NCBI GenBank assembly: GCA_030638185.1
Contig: DAOWFD010000353.1
Coordinates: 1-5,887, forward strand
Direction: 5' to 3'
Length of the DNA stretch: 5,887 nt
Source: Candidatus Aegiribacteria sp.
GTDB taxonomy: Bacteria > Fermentibacterota > Fermentibacteria > Fermentibacterales > JCC-6
Under the pieces are notes generated by a model. That model was not told where the DNA came from and made no database searches. It saw only the letters and a program-made list of their open reading frames with translations. Made by a program: the position numbers and the translations under genes. This document shows positions 1 through 4,418 of the stretch, piece after piece; within the stretch, counting starts at the first letter, position 1; every line of letters starts with the position of its first letter.

Positions 1-407
1 GTGAATTCCAGGATCGCCCGTTCGATGACATCTGGTGTCGCCGGACAGAGGACTCTCCATGGCAACTTCAGCTTATGCTCCTCGATACCGATGGTGATCA
101 ATGGGTCTTCAAGCGAGACCCGACAATCCGTGGCAGCATTGATAGTCTTGGGCGACACACGTCCACTGGTGTATTCTACATGGCCCCCGAAATCCAGTTG
201 CTGTACAAAGCCAAGCAGGATATGCTATATAAAGATGAATCCGACTTCCAGACTGCCGTTCCATTGATGGAGGAATCGGCATGCACTTGGCTGCTTGAGT
301 GTCTTGAGAAGCGATTCCCGGCAGGACACACCTGGATTGACCAACTCAAGAAAAGACAGGCACAACCAAGCCATAGAGGTGACGGTTTACACCGTGCCTT
401 ATGGTAA
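1..407 (+). CDS. Aminoglycoside-2''-adenylyltransferase-like nucleotidyltransferase, 5'-truncated by window
   Basis: The reading frame is open from the window edge (first whole codon at 3) to TAA at 405-407, giving 134 visible residues. The segments PWQLQLMLLDTDGDQWVFKR, GVFYMAPEIQLLYKAK, KDESDFQTAVPLM and GHTWIDQL follow, in order, the C-terminal half of the family often annotated as aminoglycoside-2''-adenylyltransferase or 'nucleotidyltransferase domain protein' (family knowledge from memory). Members are thought to transfer nucleotides to small molecules, and some relatives confer antibiotic resistance. The catalytic GGWA and D-x-D motifs lie upstream of the window, so activity cannot be judged. 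Relatives usually end soon after the G-H-x-W-L segment. Here about 19 basic residues follow, encoded by the inverted repeat at 360-415, and the stop codon lies inside that repeat. A nearly full-length frame-1 reading over 1-267 is a shadow. The family call is fairly sure; the substrate is unknown. Confidence 0.75.
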   Translation, partial: EFQDRPFDDIWCRRTEDSPWQLQLMLLDTDGDQWVFKRDPTIRGSIDSLGRHTSTGVFYMAPEIQLLYKAKQDMLYKDESDFQTAVPLMEESACTWLLECLEKRFPAGHTWIDQLKKRQAQPSHRGDGLHRALW

Positions 408-415
408 CGTTCTGC
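360..415 (+). repeat. attC-like imperfect inverted repeat at gene boundary
   Basis: A nested palindrome spans the end of the nucleotidyltransferase gene. The outer boxes GCACAAC (360-366) and GTTCTGC (409-415) pair at six of seven positions. Four-base spacers follow, then CCATA (371-375) pairs with TATGG (400-404). The inner arm ACGGT (382-386) pairs with ACCGT (391-395) around the loop TTAC. The left box fits the integron R'' consensus RYYYAAC at six of seven positions. The right box keeps GTT but departs from GTTRRRY afterwards. Size and symmetry suit an attC recombination site. There is no T-tract, so it is not an ordinary terminator. Whether a tyrosine recombinase uses it is inference. 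Confidence 0.45.
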
Positions 416-423
416 AGGCAGAA

Positions 424-1011
424 ATGAAAATATATAACCGAGCAGTTTTTCTTGATCTCAATGGAACCATTGTCCTGCCACTGAAACAGGAATCACTGGA
501 CGAACTGACTTTGATTCCAGGCGCGGATCTGGCAATTCAGCGCCTGCTGGACACTGGTTTTCTCTGTCCAGTGGTTACGGTGCAATCCCGCATCGAGAAA
601 GGCCTGTTCACAGCATCAGAGTTCCAGAGCTGGTTTACAAATTTCTTCGGTAATCTTGATCTTGACGTGAAAGGACCCTATGTCTGCCCACACAGATACG
701 ATCATCCATGCCTCTGCGAAAAGCCGAATCCATATCTGTACGAACAAGCTGCAGCCGATTTGTCAATTGATCTGAAGAACTCGTATACGATCGGAGACAG
801 TCCCCAGGACGTTGAGGTAGCATACCGTTTTGGCGGAACTGGATGCCTTGTCAGAACGGGCTGGGCAGCACAGGATAGGGTTGTTGAAGAAGCGCGGTCA
901 GCCGTTTTTATCGGTGACACTATAACTGATGCCGTGGACTGGATCCTCATTAGAGAACATGAAAACTGCGATCAAGATGCTTCAGCAGACACTCGTTCTT
1001 TGCGCCACTGA
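424..1011 (+). CDS. HAD-superfamily phosphatase, GmhB/HisB-type (HAD-IIIA)
   Basis: This 195-residue cytosolic protein has the full set of HAD-IIIA motifs. Motif I is FLDLNGT (D11 nucleophile), motif II TVQSR (T52, S55), motif III K100 in EKPNP, and motif IV GDSPQD (D125, D129). Between II and III, C88-x-H90-x5-C96-x-C98 matches the zinc-binding loop of D-glycero-D-manno-heptose-1,7-bisphosphate 7-phosphatase and of the HisB phosphatase domain. The likely reaction is hydrolysis of a small phosphate ester; the substrate is not known, and the gene has no heptose or histidine neighbours. Oddly, motif I is D-x-N instead of D-x-D: the general acid/base Asp is Asn13. The ATG at 424 was chosen because the domain begins at MKIYNRAVFLD. 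The frame is open from an ATG at 295, but those 43 residues would be encoded by the upstream gene and the inverted repeat. The ribosome site is weak. Confidence 0.85.
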   Translation: MKIYNRAVFLDLNGTIVLPLKQESLDELTLIPGADLAIQRLLDTGFLCPVVTVQSRIEKGLFTASEFQSWFTNFFGNLDLDVKGPYVCPHRYDHPCLCEKPNPYLYEQAAADLSIDLKNSYTIGDSPQDVEVAYRFGGTGCLVRTGWAAQDRVVEEARSAVFIGDTITDAVDWILIREHENCDQDASADTRSLRH

Positions 1012-1034
1012 GAGTTGTCATTCGCTTCAGGTAA

Positions 1035-1067
1035 ATGAACCCAGCCGGTCTACATGAAGGGTTGCAT
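1035..1067 (+). repeat. Short imperfect inverted repeat after HAD gene
   Basis: ATGAACCC (1035-1042) pairs with GGGTTGCAT (1059-1067), leaving one bulged C and a 16-base loop. No T-tract follows. It lies just downstream of the HAD stop codon and runs into the toxin-antitoxin promoter palindrome. It is smaller than a normal attC site and could be chance or a weak terminator. Confidence 0.2.
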
Positions 1068-1075
1068 AATGCAAC
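1061..1075 (+). promoter_or_regulatory. Operator-like palindrome of the toxin-antitoxin operon
   Basis: GTTGCAT-A-ATGCAAC is an inverted repeat with seven-base arms around a single central base. Half of it recurs at 1090-1096 (ATGCAAC), 21 bases further on. It lies 43 bases before the antitoxin start and overlaps the proposed -35 box. This is where ParD-type antitoxins or their toxin complexes usually bind to autoregulate the operon (established for the class). Binding here is inferred. Confidence 0.5.
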
Positions 1076-1090
1076 GGAATGATGTATGTA
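1062..1090 (+). promoter_or_regulatory. Candidate sigma-70-type promoter of toxin-antitoxin operon
   Basis: TTGCAT at 1062-1067 and TATGTA at 1085-1090 are separated by exactly 17 bases, just ahead of the antitoxin ribosome site. The -35 matches TTGACA at four of six positions and the -10 matches TATAAT at three of six, so the support is spacing and position more than box quality. The operator-like palindrome covers the -35 box, as expected for a self-repressed operon. Confidence 0.3.
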
Positions 1091-1105
1091 TGCAACGCAA
1101 GAGGT

Positions 1106-1110
1106 GGAGG
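1106..1110 (+). promoter_or_regulatory. SD that fixes the antitoxin GTG start
   Basis: GGAGG lies seven bases before the GTG at 1118. The only alternatives upstream are the ATG codons at 1079 and 1082, which would sit within the promoter region and add a non-homologous leader. Confidence 0.6.
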
Positions 1111-1117
1111 TGTTACA

Positions 1118-1336
1118 GTGGCAACTGCAGTACGGATTTCTGATAGACTGGTTCGAGAGGCTAAGTTGATGAGTTCTGTTGACAACCGATCGGTGACCGG
1201 TCAGATCGAGCATTGGGCAAAGATCGGAAAGTACGCAGAGGAGAATCCGAGTCTTACTTACAATCTGATCAAGGAAATATTGATTGGATTGGAAGAGCTG
1301 AATCAGGGAGAAACCTCCGAGTACCGGTTCGGATGA
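1118..1336 (+). CDS. ParD-like type II antitoxin
   Basis: This 72-residue protein starts at GTG 1118 behind GGAGG. It begins ATAVRISDRLVREAK, a ribbon-helix-helix DNA-binding pattern. It continues NRSVTGQIEHWAKIGKYAEE, which matches the 'ParD-like' antitoxin family (family assigned from memory), and ends in a short acidic tail, GETSEYRFG. The N-terminal domain should dimerise and bind the palindrome at 1061-1075, while the C-terminal part neutralises the toxin encoded next door. The toxin ATG follows after six bases, so the two are very likely co-transcribed and translationally coupled. The frame is also open back to an ATG at 1079, but those 13 codons overlap the promoter and look unrelated to the family. 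Confidence 0.85.
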   Translation: MATAVRISDRLVREAKLMSSVDNRSVTGQIEHWAKIGKYAEENPSLTYNLIKEILIGLEELNQGETSEYRFG

Positions 1337-1342
1337 TGCTCG

Positions 1343-1630
1343 ATGAGAATTATTCAATCTCGATCATTTGCGAAAAGAGTGCAGCGATTTCGGAAGCAAG
1401 AGAAGAAAATTCTAGATAAACATATTCGTGAAATACTCGATAATCCTGGAATCGGTCAGGAGAAACATGGTGAACTGCGCGGAGTGTATGTGTATAAATT
1501 CAAAATTCATACTACTCAGTACCTTCTTTCCTACCGGTCAAAGGATGCAGATACTCTTGAGCTAATCATGATCGGGCCTCATGAGAATTACTACAGGGAT
1601 CTTGAGAAGTACATGAAGCTCAGGAAATAG
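1343..1630 (+). CDS. RelE/ParE-family toxin
   Basis: This 95-residue, strongly basic protein resembles RelE/ParE-superfamily toxins. It opens MRIIQSRSFAKRVQRF, has two predicted N-terminal helices rich in Lys and Arg, then the strands VYVYKFKI, YLLSYR and LELIMIGPHENYYRDL. The closing motif I-G-P-H-E-N-Y-Y-R-D-L is typical of the sub-family that pairs with ParD-like antitoxins. RelE members cut mRNA on the ribosome and ParE members poison DNA gyrase; this sequence alone does not say which applies. The start at 1343 lies six bases after the antitoxin stop without a separate strong SD, consistent with coupling. ATG codons at 1333 and 1336 are less suitable: the first opens another frame and the second is out of frame with the toxin. 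Confidence 0.85.
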   Translation: MRIIQSRSFAKRVQRFRKQEKKILDKHIREILDNPGIGQEKHGELRGVYVYKFKIHTTQYLLSYRSKDADTLELIMIGPHENYYRDLEKYMKLRK

Positions 1631-1635
1631 ATGGC

Positions 1636-1679
1636 TGCACTGGAATATCACTCCGCTGCGCTCCTTGAAATCCTGTGCA
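1636..1679 (+). repeat. Imperfect inverted repeat after toxin gene, attC-like in position
   Basis: TGCAC-T-GGA (1636-1644) pairs with TCC-T-GTGCA (1671-1679) around a T/T mismatch, with weaker pairing continuing inward towards a GCTGCGC centre. It begins six bases after the toxin stop. TTATG at 1690-1694 follows, as in the repeats at 360-415 and 2096-2142, but no convincing outer partner box is visible on the left. No T-tract follows. Confidence 0.3.
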
Positions 1680-1693
1680 CACTTTGATGTTAT
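1665..1693 (+). promoter_or_regulatory. Candidate promoter for the cupin gene
   Basis: TTGAAA (1665-1670, five of six to TTGACA) and TGTTAT (1688-1693, four of six to TATAAT) are 17 bases apart and end 36 bases before the cupin ATG. The boxes overlap the right arm of the preceding inverted repeat. Support is motif and spacing only. Confidence 0.35.
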
Positions 1694-1729
1694 GTTTAGA
1701 AATATTAAAGACAGAAGGGAGCATCATAC

Positions 1730-2077
1730 ATGCAAGATGAAGCCTTGTTCCCGAATATGATTACAGAACTTCCACAGGCAGAGATTCCTATCGAGGGATT
1801 GAATTCATACCTTCTTCAATGTACTGATCATCAAGTCATCTTCATGAGTTTTGAAAAAGATGTTGAAGTACCTGAACATTCGCATGAATCTCAATGGGGC
1901 GTCGTTTTGAATGGTGTGATAGAATTAACAATAAATGGTGAAAGACAAATATACAAGAAAGGTGATACATACTTTATCCCTAAAAATATTCCGCATAGTG
2001 CGGAAATAAAGGCAGGCTACAGAGACTTTACACTATTCAATCAGAAAGATAGGTATAAACCACGAATTGATAGTTAG
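1730..2077 (+). CDS. Small single-domain cupin protein
   Basis: This 115-residue cytosolic protein is almost entirely one cupin barrel. Cupin motif 1 is visible at about residues 48-62 (PEHSHESQWGVVLNG), with H50 and H52 as metal ligands; the usual Glu ligand position is Q55. Motif 2 is at 78-89 (GD, then P84, then PH89), with H89 as the last ligand. The H-S-H-E-x-Q-W-G pattern and the ending F-N-Q-K-D-R-Y-K match a common stand-alone bacterial cupin family of unknown function (recognised from memory). Such proteins may bind a small ligand or act as isomerase, dioxygenase or sensor; nothing here decides. AAGGGAG upstream of ATG 1730 serves as ribosome site. The gene is more AT-rich than the HAD gene and stands alone between two inverted repeats. 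Confidence 0.85.
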   Translation: MQDEALFPNMITELPQAEIPIEGLNSYLLQCTDHQVIFMSFEKDVEVPEHSHESQWGVVLNGVIELTINGERQIYKKGDTYFIPKNIPHSAEIKAGYRDFTLFNQKDRYKPRIDS

Positions 2078-2095
2078 AAAACCCATATCATATTA

Positions 2096-2142
2096 TTCCA
2101 TCAGACGCCGATAAGCTGCGCAGTTGAATTATGGCGTTGGAA
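2096..2142 (+). repeat. attC-like imperfect inverted repeat after cupin gene
   Basis: The outer boxes TTCCATC (2096-2102) and GTTGGAA (2136-2142) pair at six of seven positions. Inside them CGCC-G-ATAA (2106-2114) pairs with TTAT-GGCG (2129-2136) with one bulge, and GCTGC (2115-2119) can pair with the inner CAG/GCAG region. The right box fits the integron R' consensus GTTRRRY at six of seven positions, and the TTATGG just before it is shared with the repeat at 360-415. The placement, between one gene's stop and the next gene's SD, suits a cassette junction. Recombination activity is inferred. Confidence 0.45.
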
Positions 2143-2159
2143 AAACAAAAAGGAGAAAA

Positions 2160-2543
2160 ATGAAAAAAGTGTTCCTCTCCATATTCATTCTAGCGTTACT
2201 TCCGTTACATGCAATGGCGGAAAGCCGATCGATTGCGATTGAAATATATCAATCAATTAACAATAATATTGAATTAGCAATTTATTCCGAGGTGGATAAT
2301 GAGAACAAGAAGAATATATCTATAGAGGAAGCAATCGAAATATTAGAGAACGCAACAGGCTGGGGAAGTATAGTTTATGTAGCAATAATTGTAGACGGGG
2401 TAGAGATAAATGAATACATTAATGTTATTCAAACAATTGCAGAGAACCCTTGGCTTTCTCTATCCTTATTGAAGGAAAAAGGAGGATTTGGCTATCATAT
2501 TCTAGAATATTACGGCATAGAACAAGGCAATCCATCTGACTGA
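2160..2543 (+). CDS. Small secreted protein of unknown function
   Basis: This is a 127-residue product. The ATG at 2160 is chosen because AAGGAG stands four bases upstream and the protein then begins with a textbook Sec signal peptide: MKK, a hydrophobic core, and a likely cut after A-M-A at residue 20. The frame is open from 2124, but those codons lie in the inverted repeat. The mature part is about 107 residues, acidic and Asn/Ile-rich, with SIEEAIEILENATG and a C-terminal half ending HILEYYGIEQGNPSD; no cysteine pattern, repeat or catalytic motif is seen. It is probably periplasmic or extracellular. The coding sequence is clearly AT-richer than the HAD and acetyltransferase genes, which suggests a separate origin. 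I do not recognise the family. Confidence 0.7.
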   Translation: MKKVFLSIFILALLPLHAMAESRSIAIEIYQSINNNIELAIYSEVDNENKKNISIEEAIEILENATGWGSIVYVAIIVDGVEINEYINVIQTIAENPWLSLSLLKEKGGFGYHILEYYGIEQGNPSD

Positions 2544-2564
2544 ATCCGCCACCTTCGCCATCGT

Positions 2565-2579
2565 TTTCAGCCCCTGAAA
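2565..2579 (+). repeat. Short perfect hairpin between two exported-protein genes
   Basis: TTTCAG (2565-2570) and CTGAAA (2574-2579) are perfect six-base arms around CCC. It lies 21 bases after one stop codon and 13 bases before the next gene's SD. Only ATTCT follows, so a terminator is not well supported; it could be chance. Confidence 0.25.
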
Positions 2580-2601
2580 TTCTCGTTCAACAGGAGGGAT
2601 C

Positions 2602-3114
2602 ATGAAAAGAATCATGCATCTTGCTTTGCTTATCATCGTGCTCATTGCCATGTGCTGCACAAGCAAGCCAATATCCTTCGTAAACCGAATGCAAGGTTCT
2701 CTTCCTGATGGCTGGGAATGCACAATAGTTGACCAGGATGGGCAGAAGGGGCATCCACAAGGCCTTGATGAACCACTGTTCAGAGCTGATTTCATCAACC
2801 CCAATGTTCTATTCGATGCTGATAGAAGAGAAGGATTGAACCCTACCATTCAATTGTACTTTTATGATATCGACTCAAAGATTCATATTATGAAGGTTAT
2901 TGCAGAGCAGGGGCTTTATTCTTGGGACATCCCAATCTACTTCGGTGAAACTGACGAATATATCGTTGTCACATCTCCCTCCTATGTAAACCATGGTGTG
3001 TTTACGGAAGCGGCGAAGAATACAATTCGCCCCATGTGGAATGCATTACGGATACATATCGAATGTAAGGAGGATGAGTTGGTCGAACAATTGGTTCAAC
3101 CGGTCAACGAATAA
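2602..3114 (+). CDS. Probable lipoprotein or exported protein of unknown function
   Basis: This 170-residue protein starts at ATG 2602 behind AGGAGGG. MKR plus a hydrophobic stretch (residues 4-17) and Cys18-Cys19 look like a lipoprotein signal. The sequence before Cys18 is I-A-M, however, and Met at -1 is unusual for signal peptidase II, so a plain membrane anchor or cleaved signal is possible. After the signal come GSLPDGWECTIVDQDGQ and alternating hydrophobic strands (TIQLYFYDI, YIVVTSPSY), then an amphipathic helix near residues 133-152. The S-x-P-x-G-W entry and strand-rich body resemble small envelope orphans known in uncultured bacteria, but I cannot name a family. The stop codon lies inside the inverted repeat at 3102-3144. 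Confidence 0.7.
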   Translation: MKRIMHLALLIIVLIAMCCTSKPISFVNRMQGSLPDGWECTIVDQDGQKGHPQGLDEPLFRADFINPNVLFDADRREGLNPTIQLYFYDIDSKIHIMKVIAEQGLYSWDIPIYFGETDEYIVVTSPSYVNHGVFTEAAKNTIRPMWNALRIHIECKEDELVEQLVQPVNE

Positions 3115-3144
3115 CCATGCCTGATCTGATACACTATCGTGACC
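3102..3144 (+). repeat. Imperfect inverted repeat at end of lipoprotein gene, attC-like in position
   Basis: GGTCA-A-CGA-A-TA (3102-3113) pairs with TATCGTGACC (3135-3144): ten base pairs interrupted by two bulged A residues. The left box GGTCAAC fits RYYYAAC at six of seven positions, but the right arm lacks one T of GTT. As at 360-415, the preceding gene's stop codon falls inside the repeat. Confidence 0.3.
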
Positions 3145-3167
3145 GCGCACGAATATAATCATATCCT

Positions 3168-3172
3168 GGAGG
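3168..3172 (+). promoter_or_regulatory. SD supporting the GTG start at 3178
   Basis: GGAGG lies five bases before GTG 3178. The other in-frame start, GTG 3139, has no purine-rich site upstream and lies in the inverted repeat at 3102-3144. Confidence 0.5.
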
Positions 3173-3177
3173 ATAAC

Positions 3178-3933
3178 GTGATTCGTATTATTGAGATGGA
3201 GAACTTACGCTTCCAGCAGTATCTGTCAGCGGTGGGTGCTGCTGGCGTGTTTTCAAGGTGGGTCATAGCACAGCGCCCCCGCGCGAAGTCACTCGGTGTA
3301 TTATCGGGATCCCAGATTTTTGCAGTTGCGATTTTAGGCCCTAGTATAGGGCTTCCTCAGGCGTCGAGCTGTTGGGTATTCAGTGACTCCGATGAAGCGT
3401 TTGCTTGTCTCCTGGACCGACTACATCTAATGAGAGTTGGCCCTCTTAGCTTCCCGCTTCGTTTTATGGACTGTGCAGCCAGGTGTAGCGACGTTTCTGT
3501 AGATCTTTTCTATGTGATGCTGCAATCACAAGCCGGGAAAAGAAGCGGCATTTCGGAGGTCGAGCATCTTTCGCGCTGGAGGTTCGCGAACCTCACCATT
3601 CCCGACGAAATGACCCGTCTTATAGGCACCATCGGAAGCATTCCTGAGGGATTCCCGTACTACGGAGTGGTCAGGAATAATACGCTAGTTGCATTGGCTG
3701 AATCATGTGTTAGAGATTCCGAGTTGGCTGCGATTCAGCAGGTGTTTACGATATCCTCGGCTCGGGGTCAGGGTTTCGGGCATGCAGTGGTGGAGTATGC
3801 AGCTCTGGATCTTCTCAAAGATGGAATTATACCCACCTACTTCACCGATGAAGTCAACCAGGAGTCTGTCTCTCTGGCTGAATCGGTTGGATTTGAACTC
3901 GACTCCCGGTGGGGATACACTGACCTTGATTAG
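3178..3933 (+). CDS. GNAT-family N-acetyltransferase
   Basis: The product is 251 residues from GTG 3178. The C-terminal third (about residues 150-245) has the GNAT fold signature. A strand, QQVFTISSA, leads into R-G-Q-G-F-G at about 195, the acetyl-CoA pyrophosphate-binding loop (R/Q-x-x-G-x-G/A). An amphipathic helix follows (HAVVEYAALDLL), then a strand (IIPTYFTD) and N-x-x-S-x-x-L-x-x-x-x-G-F, typical of GNAT motif B. The N-terminal 140 residues form a separate, poorly conserved domain, as in two-domain GNATs such as the FR47-like group. It should transfer an acetyl group from acetyl-CoA to an amine; the acceptor is unknown. The start is uncertain: GTG 3139 would add 13 residues (ending HILEDN) that look protein-like and could extend the first helix. 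The GGAGG at 3168 favours 3178. Confidence 0.75.
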   Translation: MIRIIEMENLRFQQYLSAVGAAGVFSRWVIAQRPRAKSLGVLSGSQIFAVAILGPSIGLPQASSCWVFSDSDEAFACLLDRLHLMRVGPLSFPLRFMDCAARCSDVSVDLFYVMLQSQAGKRSGISEVEHLSRWRFANLTIPDEMTRLIGTIGSIPEGFPYYGVVRNNTLVALAESCVRDSELAAIQQVFTISSARGQGFGHAVVEYAALDLLKDGIIPTYFTDEVNQESVSLAESVGFELDSRWGYTDLD

Positions 3934-3940
3934 GAGCACT

Positions 3941-3961
3941 GGTTTACACCCTGCCTTCTGG
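3941..3961 (+). repeat. 21-bp direct repeat, copy 2 (copy 1 at 384-404)
   Basis: Positions 3941-3961 and 384-404 are identical at 19 of 21 bases, both beginning GGTTTACACC and ending TGG. Both lie at the 3' end of a gene and inside an inverted repeat. In copy 1 the left part forms its own small hairpin; in copy 2 the sequence is one whole arm of a longer hairpin. Confidence 0.5.
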
Positions 3962-3972
3962 CCAGGTGTAAA
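3943..3972 (+). repeat. Long hairpin after the acetyltransferase gene
   Basis: TTTACACC-C-TG-CC (3943-3955) pairs with GGC-C-AGGTGTAAA (3960-3972): twelve base pairs with two single-base bulges around the loop TTCT. It starts nine bases after the acetyltransferase stop. GGAG follows, not a T-run, so intrinsic termination is doubtful. The left arm is nearly identical to 384-404. Confidence 0.5.
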
Positions 3973-3996
3973 GGAGAATGAAGATTAGAGGTTTAC

Positions 3997-4311
3997 GTGA
4001 AAGCAACACGATTATACAGTCAACTTGAGAAAGATTTTATCACTTCGGAAATGAGTGACGAATGGGCACAGTACATGGATTCTGTCGCTGTTATCGCAGG
4101 TGGCGGAAATGATGCTGAAATATAAGAGGAAATCTCCAAAGTTGAAGTCAATACTTTCGTGACAGGTATTTCTGTTATGAATGAACATTCCAGAAAGTCA
4201 CATATATATGCTGGTGTGTGCTTCTGAAAGGTTTTTGGCACTTATCCAGTCACCCATTACATTGACCGGGCAGAGTCTAAAGCAGTATTATCAAATCGGA
4301 GTGAAATTTAG
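3997..4311 (+). pseudogene. Decayed NIF3-like (DUF34) protein with internal deletion and stops
   Basis: A GTG at 3997 behind AGAGG opens VKATRLYSQLEKDF, then MSDEWAQYMDSVA. The frame passes straight into VIAGGGNDAEI and meets TAA at 4123-4125. In the same frame after the stop comes EEISKVEVNTFVTGIS, then MNEHSRKSHIYAGVCF, until TGA at 4225. More open codons follow up to TAG at 4309. The first part resembles the N-terminus, and AGGGN-D-x-E-I with V-N-T-F-V-T-G the C-terminal half, of a NIF3-like dinuclear-metal protein (recalled, not searched). The central domain of roughly 150 residues seems deleted in frame, and two nonsense codons follow. What remains could make only a 42-residue peptide (3997-4125). 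An unrelated small gene is the alternative, but the coding-like sequence after the stop argues for decay. Confidence 0.6.
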
Positions 4312-4403
4312 TATTCGAAGAGTTGAATAAGAGAACAACAGTAGATATTGATACTATACGGCAGCTCGCGATTAGTGAAAAAGCTGCTTTTCCATCGATT
4401 AAT

Positions 4404-4410
4404 AAGGAGG
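4404..4410 (+). promoter_or_regulatory. SD that fixes the start at 4419
   Basis: AAGGAGG lies eight bases before ATG 4419, where a signal peptide begins. The same frame is open upstream to about 4305 with a TTG at 4323, but that start has no comparable ribosome site. Confidence 0.65.
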
Positions 4411-4418
4411 CTGTGATA

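Noticed and set aside
1..267. Frame-1 open reading frame starting at GTG 1
   Set aside because: It overlaps the nucleotidyltransferase frame, whose family motifs are clear, and its own translation is Ser/Arg-rich without any motif.
635..950. Two minus-strand open frames inside the HAD gene
   Set aside because: The plus strand carries the complete HAD motif set, so these are antisense shadows.
950..1357. Minus-strand open frame of 135 codons across the toxin-antitoxin promoter and antitoxin
   Set aside because: It lies antisense to the antitoxin and its operator, has an odd Ser/Cys/His-rich translation, and lacks a ribosome site.
2502..2849. Minus-strand open frame of 115 codons over the lipoprotein start
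   Set aside because: It is antisense to a strong SD and signal peptide, and its translation is Ser/Pro/Cys-rich without family features.
3943..3980. Rho-independent terminator after the acetyltransferase
   Set aside because: The stem is good but is followed by GGAGAATG, not a T-run; kept as an inverted repeat only.
3689..3988. Plus-strand alternative frame and minus-strand frame over the acetyltransferase C-terminus
   Set aside because: The GNAT acetyl-CoA loop and motif B lie in the main frame; the other frames are Trp/Ser-rich shadows.
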